Origin: an uncultured Opitutia bacterium
GTDB lineage: Bacteria; Verrucomicrobiota; Verrucomicrobiia; Opitutales; Opitutaceae
NCBI GenBank assembly: GCA_903827245.1
Contig: CAIKHO010000030.1
Span: 1-64,000 of the forward strand
DNA: 64,000 bases
Direction: 5' to 3'
Part shown: positions 16,524-25,196 of the stretch, piece after piece
Position numbering within the stretch: the first letter of the stretch is position 1
Layout: every line of letters starts with the position of its first letter
The notes under the pieces: generated by a model
The model's input: the letters and a program-made list of their open reading frames with translations, nothing else
Database searches by the model: none
What the model was told of the DNA's origin: nothing
Position numbers and translations under genes: made by a program

Positions 16524-18382
16524 ACTTCGCCTGGCCACGCCTGCTCTGGCTGCTGTTGGTGCCGGCCGCCCTTCTGGTCTGGGAACTCACCCACCGGCGG
16601 CGCAAGGCCGCCGGCGCAAGGCCGAAACTCCTTCGGGCCGAGGCCGGCGCGCGCCAGCTCCACCTCGCCTCCGGCGCATCGTCCCGCGAGTCCGGCCTGA
16701 AACCCAGGCTTTGGCTGCTCGCCGGCCTCGCGCTCGCCCTGGTCGCGCTCGCCCGCCCGCAATGGGGCCGCACCGAGGAACAGGTCTTCGACCAGTCGCG
16801 GGAAATCCTGCTCGCCGTCGATCTCTCGCGCTCGATGCTCTCACAGGACGTGAAGCCGTCGCGGCTCGATCGCGCCAAGCTGCTCATCCAGTCGCTGCTC
16901 GAGCGGCTCGCCGGCGAGCGCGTGGGCTTGGTCGTGTTTTCCGGCACGGCCTTCCTCCAGAGTCCGCTCAGCGCCGACTATGAGATCCTGCGGGAGTTCC
17001 TCCCGGCGCTCAACCCGGACTACCTGCCGGAGGGCGGCACCAATTACCGCGCCCTGCTGGAAACCGCCGGGCAGGCCTTCGGGACGAGTTCCGCCGCCGA
17101 CCGCTTCCTGATCGTGCTCAGCGATGGCGAAGCCACGGATGACGACTGGAAACCGGTCATCGAGTCATTGAAGAAAAAGGGCATTCGCGTGATCGGACTC
17201 GGCGTCGGCACGGCCACGGGGGCCATGATTCCCGACGGTGCGGGCGGCTTCGTGAAGGATGACCGCGGCGCCGTTGTGCTCTCCAAGCTCGAGAGCGGCA
17301 CGCTCGAGGAACTCGCCCGGGCGACCAACGGCGCCTACCGCGATGCCAGCACCTGGATTGATCTTCCGTCGCTGCTCGAGGCCACGGTCGACGCCGGCCG
17401 CAAGGGCGATTTTGTGGAGAAAAACCAGGTGCGCCTCGTCGAACGTTTCCAGTGGGTGCTGGCCCCGGCCCTGCTTTGCCTGCTGATGAGTTTCTGGCGG
17501 GAATTCCCGGTGCGCCCCCGGCCGCGCGAGCTCACGCTCGTGCCCGAGGCCAGGGGCCAGCAGTCAGAAATCAGAACGGTTGTCGCGGCGGTAATCGTGT
17601 TATTCTTTCTGACCTCGGGCTTCTGGCCCCTGGCCTCTCTTCGCGCCGCCGATGGCGGCGAGGACATCCTCGCGGCTCCGTTGTCCAAGGTCGTCGGCCG
17701 GATCTCCGGACAGGACAACCGCGCTGCCGCCGACTGGGCCGAGCTTGGCCGCACCACCCTGACCTATGGTCAGCAACTGCAGTCCGAAAAACAAGCCGTG
17801 CCCGAGGGACCGGTGCGGGACGCCTTGTCCGGCGTCGAAGCTGGCTCCGCCCTTGATGCCAAGGCGGCCGACTGGCCACAGCTGCGCCAGGACCTCGAGG
17901 CCCTGTTGAAGAAGTCCGAGGAGCAAAAAAAGGACCAGCCGCCACCTCCGCAAAAGCAGCCCGACCAAAATCAATCCCAGCAGCAAAAGCAGGATCAGCA
18001 GCCGCAGCAGCAACAGGATCAACCAAACCAGCCGCAATCCTCCGGCGGGCAAAAACCGGATCAGTCCGACTCCGCGAAGCAGCCCGGCCAGCAGCCGGCA
18101 AAGCCCGGCGACCAGGAGCCCAGGCAAAACCAGTCGGCCTTCGGTGACATGAAGGAGCCGCCGCCGAAGCCTCCCGCCCCGGCCGGCGGCGAAACCCAGA
18201 AAGTCGGCGGCACTCCCGAAAAAAAACCGTCCGGTGAAACCAGCTCCGACCCGGCGATGGCGTTGCCGCTGCAGAAACTCGACCAGCTCCGCAACGCGGA
18301 CTCGCCCGCCAAGCTCTTTCAACTGATGGACGCCGATCACAAAAAGCCCGAGGCCCTCCCGAAAAACGGGAAAAACTGGTGA
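16520..18382 (+). CDS. batB: BatB-like VWA protein fused to a BatC-like Gln/Pro-rich domain
   Basis: A 620-residue protein. Residues 1-335 match BatB: two N-terminal membrane helices, a VWA domain with DLSRSML (101-107) and SDGEATDDD, and a third helix (VLAPALLCLLMSFW). Residues about 343-373 are encoded by an internal palindromic element and include the hydrophobic run AVIVLFFLTSGFWPLASL, which resembles a signal peptide or membrane helix. The rest (WAELGRTTLTYGQQL onward) is BatC-like, with a weak TPR-type segment and then a long Gln/Pro/Lys low-complexity tract (about 465-560). Most operons encode BatB and BatC separately. Here they appear fused through the palindrome. Confidence 0.85.
   Translation: MNFAWPRLLWLLLVPAALLVWELTHRRRKAAGARPKLLRAEAGARQLHLASGASSRESGLKPRLWLLAGLALALVALARPQWGRTEEQVFDQSREILLAVDLSRSMLSQDVKPSRLDRAKLLIQSLLERLAGERVGLVVFSGTAFLQSPLSADYEILREFLPALNPDYLPEGGTNYRALLETAGQAFGTSSAADRFLIVLSDGEATDDDWKPVIESLKKKGIRVIGLGVGTATGAMIPDGAGGFVKDDRGAVVLSKLESGTLEELARATNGAYRDASTWIDLPSLLEATVDAGRKGDFVEKNQVRLVERFQWVLAPALLCLLMSFWREFPVRPRPRELTLVPEARGQQSEIRTVVAAVIVLFFLTSGFWPLASLRAADGGEDILAAPLSKVVGRISGQDNRAAADWAELGRTTLTYGQQLQSEKQAVPEGPVRDALSGVEAGSALDAKAADWPQLRQDLEALLKKSEEQKKDQPPPPQKQPDQNQSQQQKQDQQPQQQQDQPNQPQSSGGQKPDQSDSAKQPGQQPAKPGDQEPRQNQSAFGDMKEPPPKPPAPAGGETQKVGGTPEKKPSGETSSDPAMALPLQKLDQLRNADSPAKLFQLMDADHKKPEALPKNGKNW
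17546..17637 (+). repeat. Hairpin D, in frame inside the batB-like gene
   Basis: An inverted repeat inside a coding sequence. The left arm at 17,546-17,576 begins GAGGCCAGGGGCCAG and contains GTCAGAAATCAGAA. The right arm at 17,603-17,637 contains TTCTTTCTGACC and ends CTGGCCCCTGGCCTC. The outer 15 nt pair perfectly. It has the same style as the intergenic hairpins of the window but is read through as protein at the BatB/BatC boundary. Confidence 0.75.
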
Positions 18383-20880
18383 ACACCATGCGACGAGTTT
18401 GCCTGCTTTCGCTGGTGCTGCTCTGCATCCCGGCGGCTCTCGCCCAGACCGTGCGGTGGCAACCGGCCGATTCAGGTGACCCCGCCGAGCTGCAGCTGCT
18501 GTTCGAGGACTGTGCGCCCAGCGGCGATCCGCGGATTCCGGCGATCGATGGACTTACCCTCACGCTCGCCGGCAACTCGAGCCAGACCAACATCATCAAC
18601 GGCGCGATCACCCGCCTCGTCGCGCTGACCTATCGTGCCCGCTCGCGGCGACCCGGGCCGATCCAGATCCCGGCCTTCACGATCCAGACGGACAAAGGCG
18701 CCATGCAAGTGGCAGCCTATAGCGGTGGCACCGCAGGCGTCGCCCTTGATGTCGGGACCAACTCGACCCTGTCCGCCCCCGCCGCCTCGTATTGGGCGGG
18801 AGAAGTTTTCCCGTTGACCTACACGCTGAGTGTCCCGCGCCGCTATTTCAACCAGCTCGGCAGCGACATGGAATGGACTGCGGCGCCGCTTCTAGTCGAG
18901 GAGTGGTCCAAGCCCGAGCCGGGTGAATCCACCGCGAACGGCGAGGTGCGGCTGAACATCGCCTACAAAACACGCGCTTACGCCAAGATCCCCGGCCGGG
19001 TGGCGCTCAATTCCGTCCAGCAGCTCGTCAATCTCCAGACCGGCAGCAGCAGCTTCGGGTTTTTCCAGCAGCCCCGGATCGAGCAGATTGCGGTCACCTC
19101 GAACCGCCCGGAATTCACCATCCGCCCGCTGCCGGCCGGCGCGCCCGCGACCTTCAATGGCGCCGTGGGCCAGTTTACCCTTACCTCCAAGGTCGTACCG
19201 GCGACCGCTGCCGTGGGCGAACCCATCACCTGGACGCTCACGCTTGCCGGCACCGGCAACTGGCCGGAAATTCCCGGCCTGCCCGCCCGCGATGTCTCGC
19301 GCGACTTCCAGGTGGTGCAGCCCCAAGCCAAGCGGACCCCGGCGGAGGGCAAGGTGTTCGATGCCACGCTCAGCGAGGATGTCGTGCTCATCCCGTCCCA
19401 ACCCGGCACTTACACGCTTGGCCCGGTGGCCTACACGTGCTTCGACCCGCAAAGCGGCACCTACAAGACCATCGCCGGTGAAAAATTCACCGTGACGGTC
19501 ACCGCCCCGGTCGCACCCAAAATCACCATCACCGTGCCGACCAGCGATACGCCCGCCGCGCCGGCGGGAACCGCGGTCGCGCCGGCAAAGGCTCCCGCCT
19601 CGCCCGCTCTTCCCGCGCCGATCCCGCGCGATCCGCTGCCGGGTGCGGGTCATGCCTTCGCGCCGGTTCCGGCGCGGACCCTGGCGCTTTGGGTCGCCTC
19701 ACCCTTCGCCGCCCTCCTGCTCTTCTGGCTTGGGCTCGCCCTGCGGCGAGCGCGCCGCACCGATCCGTTGCGGCCACGGCGCGAGGCCTATCGCCGTCTC
19801 GTCACCACCCTCGCCGCCTTACATAAGGCCAACGATAATGCCGGCCGCACGCGCCTGCTGCTCGCATGGCAGCATGACGCCGGCGCACTCTGGCAGATCA
19901 GCCATGCCGCCCCGTCCGCCTCGGCCTTCACCGTCGCCGGAGCGCCGGGTGTCAATGCGTGGCAGACGTTATGGGCGGAAGCCGACCGTGCGCTCTATGG
20001 CCCCGGCGACACCCTCCCGGCCGACTGGATCACCCGCGCCGAAGCCGCCCTCGCCGCCAGGCGCGTGAATTCATTCTCTCTCTTCCAGGTGTTCCTGGCG
20101 CGCAACCTTCTGCCGTTTGCCGCGACCCTGATAATGGGTGCGCTGATGGTGGCGACCGCCCTCGCCCAGGAAAAATCCCATTCGGCCGATCCCGTCACGG
20201 CGTATCGCGAGGGCGACTTTGCCACCGCCGAACAGTCCTGGCGCGAAACGCTCGCGGTCAATCCCACCGATTGGATCGCCCGCCACAATCTCGCGCTTGC
20301 CCTGGCGCAGGAGGATCGTCCCGGCGAAGGCGCCGCCCAGGCCGCCGCGGCCTTCGTGCAACATCCCGCCAATCCCTCTGTGCGCTGGCATTTGGCACCG
20401 GCCTTCGAGAAGGCCGGCTTCACCCCGTCTCCGTTCGGCACCTTCGTGACACCCGGTCCACTGCAGGAGTCCGCCCGGCTCGCGTCGCCCGCGGAATGGC
20501 AGCTCGCCCTCGTCCTGGCGTCAGCGCTGGCGGCGGGCGCAGGCGCGCTCTGGTTGCTTCGGGCCTATGCCTGGAAATCCCGCTGGGTGCATCCGTCCGC
20601 CCTTACTCTCCTCAGCGTGGCCCTGCTGCTCGGGGTCGCGGCATTCCTTGGACAACGGACCTACGGCCTTGCCGCCGACGCTCGGGCCGTGATCGCGTGG
20701 AAGGCCGGGACGCTGCGCTCCATTCCCACCGAGGCCGACACCGCGCAAAAAACGACGCCCCTCGCGGCCGGCAGCGTGGCCGTCGTCGACCGGACTTTCC
20801 TCGGCTGGATCCGCCTGTCCTTCGAGAACGGCCAGACCGGCTGGGTGCGCAAGGAGGAGGTCGTTTCACTCTGGAAGTGA
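18379..20880 (+). CDS. batD: BatD-like protein fused to a BatE-like TPR/SH3 module
   Basis: An 833-residue protein. It has a signal peptide (MRRVCLLSLVLLCIPAALAQ), a large periplasmic BatD region of beta domains (to about 425) and a membrane helix (LALWVASPFAALLLFWLGL). A cytosolic linker and another helix (LLPFAATLIMGALMVATAL) follow, then TPR repeats (TAYREGDFATAEQSWRETL, DWIARHNLALALAQED). Two further helices precede a C-terminal SH3-like domain (GSVAVVDRTFLGWIRLSF). The last part matches BatE, a separate gene in other species. GTG at 18,379 overlaps the preceding stop by 4 nt. It is the last gene of the bat operon. Confidence 0.85.
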   Translation: MNTMRRVCLLSLVLLCIPAALAQTVRWQPADSGDPAELQLLFEDCAPSGDPRIPAIDGLTLTLAGNSSQTNIINGAITRLVALTYRARSRRPGPIQIPAFTIQTDKGAMQVAAYSGGTAGVALDVGTNSTLSAPAASYWAGEVFPLTYTLSVPRRYFNQLGSDMEWTAAPLLVEEWSKPEPGESTANGEVRLNIAYKTRAYAKIPGRVALNSVQQLVNLQTGSSSFGFFQQPRIEQIAVTSNRPEFTIRPLPAGAPATFNGAVGQFTLTSKVVPATAAVGEPITWTLTLAGTGNWPEIPGLPARDVSRDFQVVQPQAKRTPAEGKVFDATLSEDVVLIPSQPGTYTLGPVAYTCFDPQSGTYKTIAGEKFTVTVTAPVAPKITITVPTSDTPAAPAGTAVAPAKAPASPALPAPIPRDPLPGAGHAFAPVPARTLALWVASPFAALLLFWLGLALRRARRTDPLRPRREAYRRLVTTLAALHKANDNAGRTRLLLAWQHDAGALWQISHAAPSASAFTVAGAPGVNAWQTLWAEADRALYGPGDTLPADWITRAEAALAARRVNSFSLFQVFLARNLLPFAATLIMGALMVATALAQEKSHSADPVTAYREGDFATAEQSWRETLAVNPTDWIARHNLALALAQEDRPGEGAAQAAAAFVQHPANPSVRWHLAPAFEKAGFTPSPFGTFVTPGPLQESARLASPAEWQLALVLASALAAGAGALWLLRAYAWKSRWVHPSALTLLSVALLLGVAAFLGQRTYGLAADARAVIAWKAGTLRSIPTEADTAQKTTPLAAGSVAVVDRTFLGWIRLSFENGQTGWVRKEEVVSLWK

Positions 20881-20940
20881 ACGTGGCCGCGAAGCGGGGA
20901 CCGCGGTTCTGAAGCGGGGCGGTATCTTGCCCTCTCCGCT

Positions 20941-21483
20941 TCATTTCCCCGTCTTCCGCACCATCCGCGCCATCGATTCCGCCGGGTTCAAGTTGGTGAC
21001 GCGGGCCACCTCCACCCAAGCCAAATCCTTCGATTCGCTGGAAACGACCAGCGCCTCCTCCGGATCCGCCTCGATCATGAAGCGCAGGTCGTGATGCCAA
21101 TGCGCCGGTTCATTTTTTCGTTCCGGGATCCAATGCCGGTCAACATCGAACGGCGCCAGTGAAAGCGAGCGCAGCCGCGTCAGCCCGCTTTCCTCCCGGG
21201 CCTCGCGCAATGCCACCGCCCGCAGGTCAGGATCACCGTCGGCGTGACCGCCGAGCTGCAGCCATTTGTCGAGTTTTTGGTGATGCGTCAGCAGTGTCCA
21301 CTTGCGATCAGGGCTCACAATCCAGGCCGAGCCAGTGAGGTGCCCGGTCAGGCACGACCGCAGCAGGCAGTCGGCATGCTCCTCGACAAATTGAATCGTG
21401 GCGGCCGTCATCGCCGCCTCGTGCGCGTCGAGCGGCCCGGTGGCGTGGACCCGCAGCAGGGCGAGGACGGCGGCGCGGTGCAT
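20941..21483 (-). CDS. Nudix hydrolase
   Basis: A 180-residue Nudix protein. The box is GGHADGDPDLRAVALREAREESGL, with the catalytic REAREESG intact. The usual first Glu of the consensus is replaced in the short DGDP loop, as in the HADGD-type Nudix subgroup. Histidine-rich loops (THHQKL, AHWHHDLRF) flank it. The substrate is unknown. ATG at 21,483 overlaps the stop of the LOG-family gene (TGATG), so the two genes are coupled. Confidence 0.87.
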   Translation of the reverse strand: MHRAAVLALLRVHATGPLDAHEAAMTAATIQFVEEHADCLLRSCLTGHLTGSAWIVSPDRKWTLLTHHQKLDKWLQLGGHADGDPDLRAVALREAREESGLTRLRSLSLAPFDVDRHWIPERKNEPAHWHHDLRFMIEADPEEALVVSSESKDLAWVEVARVTNLNPAESMARMVRKTGK

Positions 21484-22064
21484 CAGCGGGTCTCGAACCA
21501 CTTCGGCTCCACCTTCGCCGCCGCCGCGGCGTCGATCTCCGTGAAAACACCCGGCACCGTGGTCGTCACCCGGAACAGGTCCATGTTTGACGGCTTAAAA
21601 AACTTCTCGGCTAGCATCCGCCCGAAGAACCGCAGCAGGTCGTCGTAAAATCCGTCCTGGTTGAAAAACACGCACGGCTTCCGGACCACGTCGAGCTGCC
21701 GCAACGTGAGGATTTCCATGATCTCCTCGAGCGTGCCAAACCCGCCCGGCAGCGCCACGAAGGCATCGGCTCGTGTTTCCATGAGCAGCTTGCGTTCGCG
21801 CATCGTCACCACCGTCACCAGCTCGTCCGCCTCGTCGTAGGCCAGCTCGCGGGCCTTCATGAACTCGGGGATGACCCCGACCACCCGTCCGCCCTCCGCC
21901 TTGACGGCCCGGGCCACGGCACCCATGAGGCCCGTCTTGCCGCCGCCATAGACCAGGCCCCAGCCGTGCCGCACCATCGCACGGCCCAGTTCGTCCGCCG
22001 CGGCCGCATACTTCGGATCCAGCCGGTCGCTGGAGGAACAATAAACGCAAAGGAGCTTGGTCAT
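21483..22064 (-). CDS. LOG-family nucleoside-monophosphate phosphoribohydrolase
   Basis: A 193-residue Rossmann-fold protein. It has the GGGKTGLMG motif, and PGGFGTLEEIMEIL is the family signature (PGGxGTxxE) that binds and cleaves nucleoside 5'-monophosphates. Members release free base from AMP or cytokinin ribotides, and some act in nucleotide housekeeping. ATG at 22,064 (MTKLLCVYCSSS) is used; an upstream in-frame start would lie inside hairpin E. Confidence 0.9.
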   Translation of the reverse strand: MTKLLCVYCSSSDRLDPKYAAAADELGRAMVRHGWGLVYGGGKTGLMGAVARAVKAEGGRVVGVIPEFMKARELAYDEADELVTVVTMRERKLLMETRADAFVALPGGFGTLEEIMEILTLRQLDVVRKPCVFFNQDGFYDDLLRFFGRMLAEKFFKPSNMDLFRVTTTVPGVFTEIDAAAAAKVEPKWFETR

Positions 22065-22073
22065 GGCATCAGG

Positions 22074-22168
22074 CAAACACGGATGAACACGGATGGGCAC
22101 GGATTAAAAGCCTAGAATCGCCTTTCCCCGGACTTATCCGTGGCTATCCGTGTCCATGCGTGGTTAAT
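22074..22168 (+). repeat. Intergenic hairpin E (CACGGAT words)
   Basis: The left arm at 22,075-22,110 has three copies of CACGGAT(G). The right arm at 22,133-22,166 has ATCCGTGGCTATCCGTGTCC. It lies between the divergent LOG and GluQRS genes, so it is within or beside both promoters. The right arm contains the GTG start of the GluQRS gene. Confidence 0.78.
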
Positions 22169-23032
22169 CACTCCAGCTACCGGGGCCGCCTCGCCCCCTC
22201 GCCCACCGGGCACCTGCACCTCGGGCACGCGCGAACCTTCTGGATCGCGCAGGAACGCGCCCGCGCCGCCGGCGGCGCACTCATCCTGCGCAACGACGAC
22301 ATCGACTCGACCCGCTTCCGGCTGGATTTCGTCGACTCGATGCTGGAGGACCTGCGCTGGCTCGGACTCTCGTGGAGCGAGGGGCCCGACCTCGGCGGGC
22401 CGTACGCGCCCTACAACCAAAGCGCCCGGCGGGCCCATTATCGCGCCGCTCTCGGACAGCTTCACGCCACCGGATGGATTTTCCCCTGCACCCGTTCGCG
22501 CCGCGACGTGCTGGAGGCGATCGGCGCGCCCCATGAAGGGGCGGGCGCGGATGATGAACCGGTCTACCCGCGGGAATTCCGTCCCCCGGCGAACGCACCT
22601 TTGCGCGCGCTGGATGAAACCATAGCGGTAAACTGGCGCTTCCGCGTGCCCGATGGCGAGGAACTCGTCTTCGATGACGCCCGTTTCGGCGCGCAACGCG
22701 CCGTCACCGGCCGCGACTTCGGCGACTTCCTGGTCTGGCGCAAGGATGACGTGCCCAGCTACCAGCTCGCCTGCATGGTGGACGACGCCGCAATGGGGAT
22801 CACCGAGGTGGTGCGCGGCGCGGACCTGATCAAGAGCACTTTCAGGCAATTGCTGCTCTACCGCGCGCTCGGCTGCACGCCGCCGTCATTTTATCACTGT
22901 CCGCTGATGAACGATGACAAAGGCGAACGCCTCGCGAAGCGCCACGATGCGCTCAGTCTCCGCACCCTGCGCGAGCGGGGTGTCACGCCAGCATCAATTA
23001 TTGCAGGGTTCGCGACCGGCTCGCCGGCGTAG
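22160..23032 (+). CDS. gluQ: Glutamyl-Q tRNA(Asp) synthetase
   Basis: A 290-residue truncated glutamyl-tRNA synthetase homologue that charges queuosine-34 of tRNA(Asp) with glutamate. Class I signatures are RGRLAPSPTGHLHLGHARTF (HIGH equivalent) and GERLAKRHDALSL (KMSKS equivalent); the anticodon-binding domain is absent, as in the family. The zinc-binding cysteine cluster of E. coli GluQRS is not evident; only CTRSRRD remains. The GTG start at 22,160 lies in the right arm of hairpin E. The first residues fit no better downstream start, since SYRGRLAPSP begins at residue 6. Confidence 0.9.
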   Translation: MVNHSSYRGRLAPSPTGHLHLGHARTFWIAQERARAAGGALILRNDDIDSTRFRLDFVDSMLEDLRWLGLSWSEGPDLGGPYAPYNQSARRAHYRAALGQLHATGWIFPCTRSRRDVLEAIGAPHEGAGADDEPVYPREFRPPANAPLRALDETIAVNWRFRVPDGEELVFDDARFGAQRAVTGRDFGDFLVWRKDDVPSYQLACMVDDAAMGITEVVRGADLIKSTFRQLLLYRALGCTPPSFYHCPLMNDDKGERLAKRHDALSLRTLRERGVTPASIIAGFATGSPA

Positions 23033-23033
23033 T

Positions 23034-23102
23034 CGGAGATTGGTCGTTGGCGTGAGGCTTCAGTTTTTCCGTACCAACTACCAATTCCCAACTCCCAATT
23101 CC
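23034..23102 (+). repeat. Intergenic hairpin L (TTGGTAGTTGG words)
   Basis: An imperfect inverted repeat between gluQ and mogA. The left arm at 23,034-23,057 has GGAGATTGGTCGTTGG. The right arm at 23,072-23,102 has CCAACTACCAATTCCCAACT, a run of CCAATT/CCAACT words. A small CGTGG/CCACG hairpin follows. Confidence 0.55.
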
Positions 23103-23162
23103 CCGTGGCTCCGCCACGTCCAGCATTGCAGCAAGCCCGCTTCCGACGTTCCCTTCTCCGAA

Positions 23163-23690
23163 ATGCCCCCAAAAATCGGCATCCTCAACATCTCCGACCG
23201 CGCCAGCGCCGGCATCTACGAGGACACCCCCGGCAAGGCCTGCGTCGCCCTGCTGCGCGAGTGGCTCGCCACCCTGTTTGAGGCTGACTACAAGGTGATC
23301 CCCGACGAGCGCCCCGTCATCGAAGCCGAACTGCGCCGCATGGCCGACGAAGCCGGCTGCTGCCTGGTCGTGACCACCGGCGGCACCGGGCCGGCGCCGC
23401 GCGATGTGACGCCCGAGGCCACCGCCGCCGTCTGCGATAAAATCCTGCCCGGCTTCGGCGAGCTCATGCGGGCCACGTCGCTGCAGTACGTGCCGACCGC
23501 CATCCTCTCGCGCCAGACCGCGGGCATCCGCGGCCACACCTTGATCGTCAATCTGCCCGGCCGCCCGAAGGCGATCCGCGAGAATCTTGAGGCGGTGTTC
23601 CCCGCCATCCCCTATTGCATCGACCTGATCGGCGGACCGCGGCTCGAGACGAATGAAGCCGTGATGAAGGCTTTTCGTCCCAAGGCCTAG
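23163..23690 (+). CDS. mogA: Molybdopterin adenylyltransferase
   Basis: A 175-residue MogA-type protein that adenylylates molybdopterin before molybdate insertion. Motifs are LNISDRASAGIYEDTPG at the start, TTGGTGPAPRDVTPEAT (the pterin-binding TGGTG loop) and VNLPGRPKAIRENL. The length is typical. ATG at 23,163 is used. The MOSC protein at 7.9-8.7 kb is the only other molybdenum-cofactor-linked gene in the window. Confidence 0.93.
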   Translation: MPPKIGILNISDRASAGIYEDTPGKACVALLREWLATLFEADYKVIPDERPVIEAELRRMADEAGCCLVVTTGGTGPAPRDVTPEATAAVCDKILPGFGELMRATSLQYVPTAILSRQTAGIRGHTLIVNLPGRPKAIRENLEAVFPAIPYCIDLIGGPRLETNEAVMKAFRPKA

Positions 23691-23695
23691 GCCGG

Positions 23696-24058
23696 TCAAA
23701 GATGCCGCGGATTGCGCCACTCCACGGGCATGACCGCCTCGGGCCCGATGATGTAGAAGCGGTAATACAGCCAGAACACGACGGCGCCCAACGCCACGAG
23801 GAACAGGAACTCGCCCAACTGGCCCGCCCCCCGGCGGCTGCCATGCTGGAGCGATCCGACCAGTGCACCAATGGCAGGGGCGACAACAAACCCGACCAGC
23901 GAACCCCCGAACAACACCACGCCCATGATCGCCGCCGTGCGCAGGAGCGGGTCGGCAATCATCTGCGACTTGTAGCTCACCAGGCCGACGCTCAGGTTCA
24001 GCAGCAGCAGGCAGCAGGGCAGAACGTAATAATTGCGGACGGCACGGATATTTTTCAT
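23696..24058 (-). CDS. Small membrane protein, unrecognised
   Basis: A 120-residue protein with about four hydrophobic segments (YYVLPCCLLLLNLSVGLV, AAIMGVVLFGGSLVGFVVA, IGALVG, FLFLVALGAVVFWLYYRFY) and a polar, proline-containing C-terminus (PVEWRNPRHL). No family is recognised. It is convergent with mogA. It is probably a real gene because the codon use and membrane pattern are clean. Confidence 0.6.
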   Translation of the reverse strand: MKNIRAVRNYYVLPCCLLLLNLSVGLVSYKSQMIADPLLRTAAIMGVVLFGGSLVGFVVAPAIGALVGSLQHGSRRGAGQLGEFLFLVALGAVVFWLYYRFYIIGPEAVMPVEWRNPRHL

Positions 24059-24181
24059 GGACGTAGTTGCGACGGGATGGATTCCGGAACAGCCTGCAAA
24101 CCCTTTCCGATCGAATAGCCAATCGCCAGACTCCCCGTCTCATTCCCGCCGGGAAGTCCCACCCTCTCCACCCATAACCAA

Positions 24182-24628
24182 ATGATCAACTATAGCTCAC
24201 CCGACCTCACCCAACATCCGCCGCGCAGCGTGCGTGTCCGCCTCGGCGGCTACACCCACCTATCCCGCCTGCTCGACAAGGCCCGCGCCACCCTTGCAGG
24301 CAAGGGCGCCGAGTACCATTACAACTGCCCGCTGGACCAGCATTTCTTCTCCTTCACCGGAATCAATCACGAGGTCATGCTCGCGGAGATCAAATCCGGC
24401 AAGACCGACGTCCAGATCCTCGAGTGGGTCGGTAGCCAGGCCAAGCGCCTCCCCTACGAGATCATGGCCTGGTCGGCCTGGCTGGAACAGAACGGCCCAG
24501 GCGGCGCGCCCGGCCATGAGTGGGTAGCCGAGACACTTAAAAAGCACGGCTCGGCGCGGAACGATATCCGCTCGTTCGCCGACCTGCTCGATCTGGACGA
24601 CTATCTGAGCTACGGCGGCAAGCCGTAG
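24182..24628 (+). CDS. DUF5069 domain-containing protein
   Basis: A 148-residue protein. The opening SPDLTQHPPRSVRVRLGGY and LSRLLDKARATLAGKGAEY match the DUF5069 family found mainly in Verrucomicrobiota and planctomycetes; its function is unknown. No signal peptide or membrane segment. The stop codon lies in a CTACGGC/GCCGTAG stem, and a second stem (24,645-24,678) follows and may end the transcript. Confidence 0.78.
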   Translation: MINYSSPDLTQHPPRSVRVRLGGYTHLSRLLDKARATLAGKGAEYHYNCPLDQHFFSFTGINHEVMLAEIKSGKTDVQILEWVGSQAKRLPYEIMAWSAWLEQNGPGGAPGHEWVAETLKKHGSARNDIRSFADLLDLDDYLSYGGKP

Positions 24629-24644
24629 CATCACCACACTGCCG

Positions 24645-24678
24645 CCTGTCGGCCACTGCCAAAGTGGCCGAAGACAGG
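24645..24678 (+). terminator. Hairpin after the DUF5069 gene
   Basis: CCTGTCGGCCACT pairs with AGTGGCCGAAGACAGG around a short loop. There is no T tract, so termination is uncertain. It lies between convergent genes, next to hairpin F. Confidence 0.4.
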
Positions 24679-24700
24679 TCCCAATCCATTCCGGAAGGTA

Positions 24701-24773
24701 TGGCCACTGATTACACAGATGAGCACAGACGCTCGCAGCCTTTGTCTGTGCCCATCCGTGTAATCAGTGGCCA
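24701..24773 (+). repeat. Intergenic hairpin F
   Basis: A nearly perfect inverted repeat. The left arm is TGGCCACTGATTACACAGAT plus GAGCACAGAC. The right arm is GTCTGTGCCCATCCGTG plus TAATCAGTGGCCA. It lies between the convergent DUF5069 and MazG-like genes. Its words (ACAGAT, GCACAGA, CCATCCGTG) overlap those of hairpins E and H. Confidence 0.8.
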
Positions 24774-24821
24774 AAAATGGATCGGCCCAAAGGCTCGGCG
24801 CCTCACGCGCCCCAGCTTATT

Positions 24822-25196
24822 TCACAGCTCGGTGTATTTGTCCGATCGCCCCCGCGCTTTCTCCACGGGGTATTTTTTCGCGTTCGCCGCCATCTTGGCC
24901 TCGATGGTCGCAGCCACATCCAGCCCGGTGGCATTCGCGAACTCCAACGCGTAGATCACGACGTCCGCCAGTTCCTCCGCGATCTTCGCGCGTTTCGCCG
25001 GGTCAGCCGCAATGGCCTTGGATTGTTCCGGCCCCGCCCAGAGAAAATGCTCCATCAGTTCGCCCGCCTCGGCGGCCAGCGCCATGCTGAGGTTCTTGGG
25101 GGCGTGAAATTGCTCCCAGTCACGCTCGCGGACAAAGGCGAGCACGCGGGATTTGAGATCTGCAACCGTCGTGGAGGAATCAGTGAGCGCAGGCAT
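24822..25196 (-). CDS. MazG-like nucleotide pyrophosphohydrolase
   Basis: A 124-residue all-alpha NTP pyrophosphatase of the MazG-like/dCTPase (RS21-C6) type. The metal-binding motif is LAAEAGELMEHFLW with EELADVVIYALEFA (EExxE ... ExxD). It starts with MPALTDSSTTVADLKSRV. Members clean up non-canonical nucleotides such as modified dCTP. The length and motif spacing are normal. Confidence 0.88.
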   Translation of the reverse strand: MPALTDSSTTVADLKSRVLAFVRERDWEQFHAPKNLSMALAAEAGELMEHFLWAGPEQSKAIAADPAKRAKIAEELADVVIYALEFANATGLDVAATIEAKMAANAKKYPVEKARGRSDKYTEL

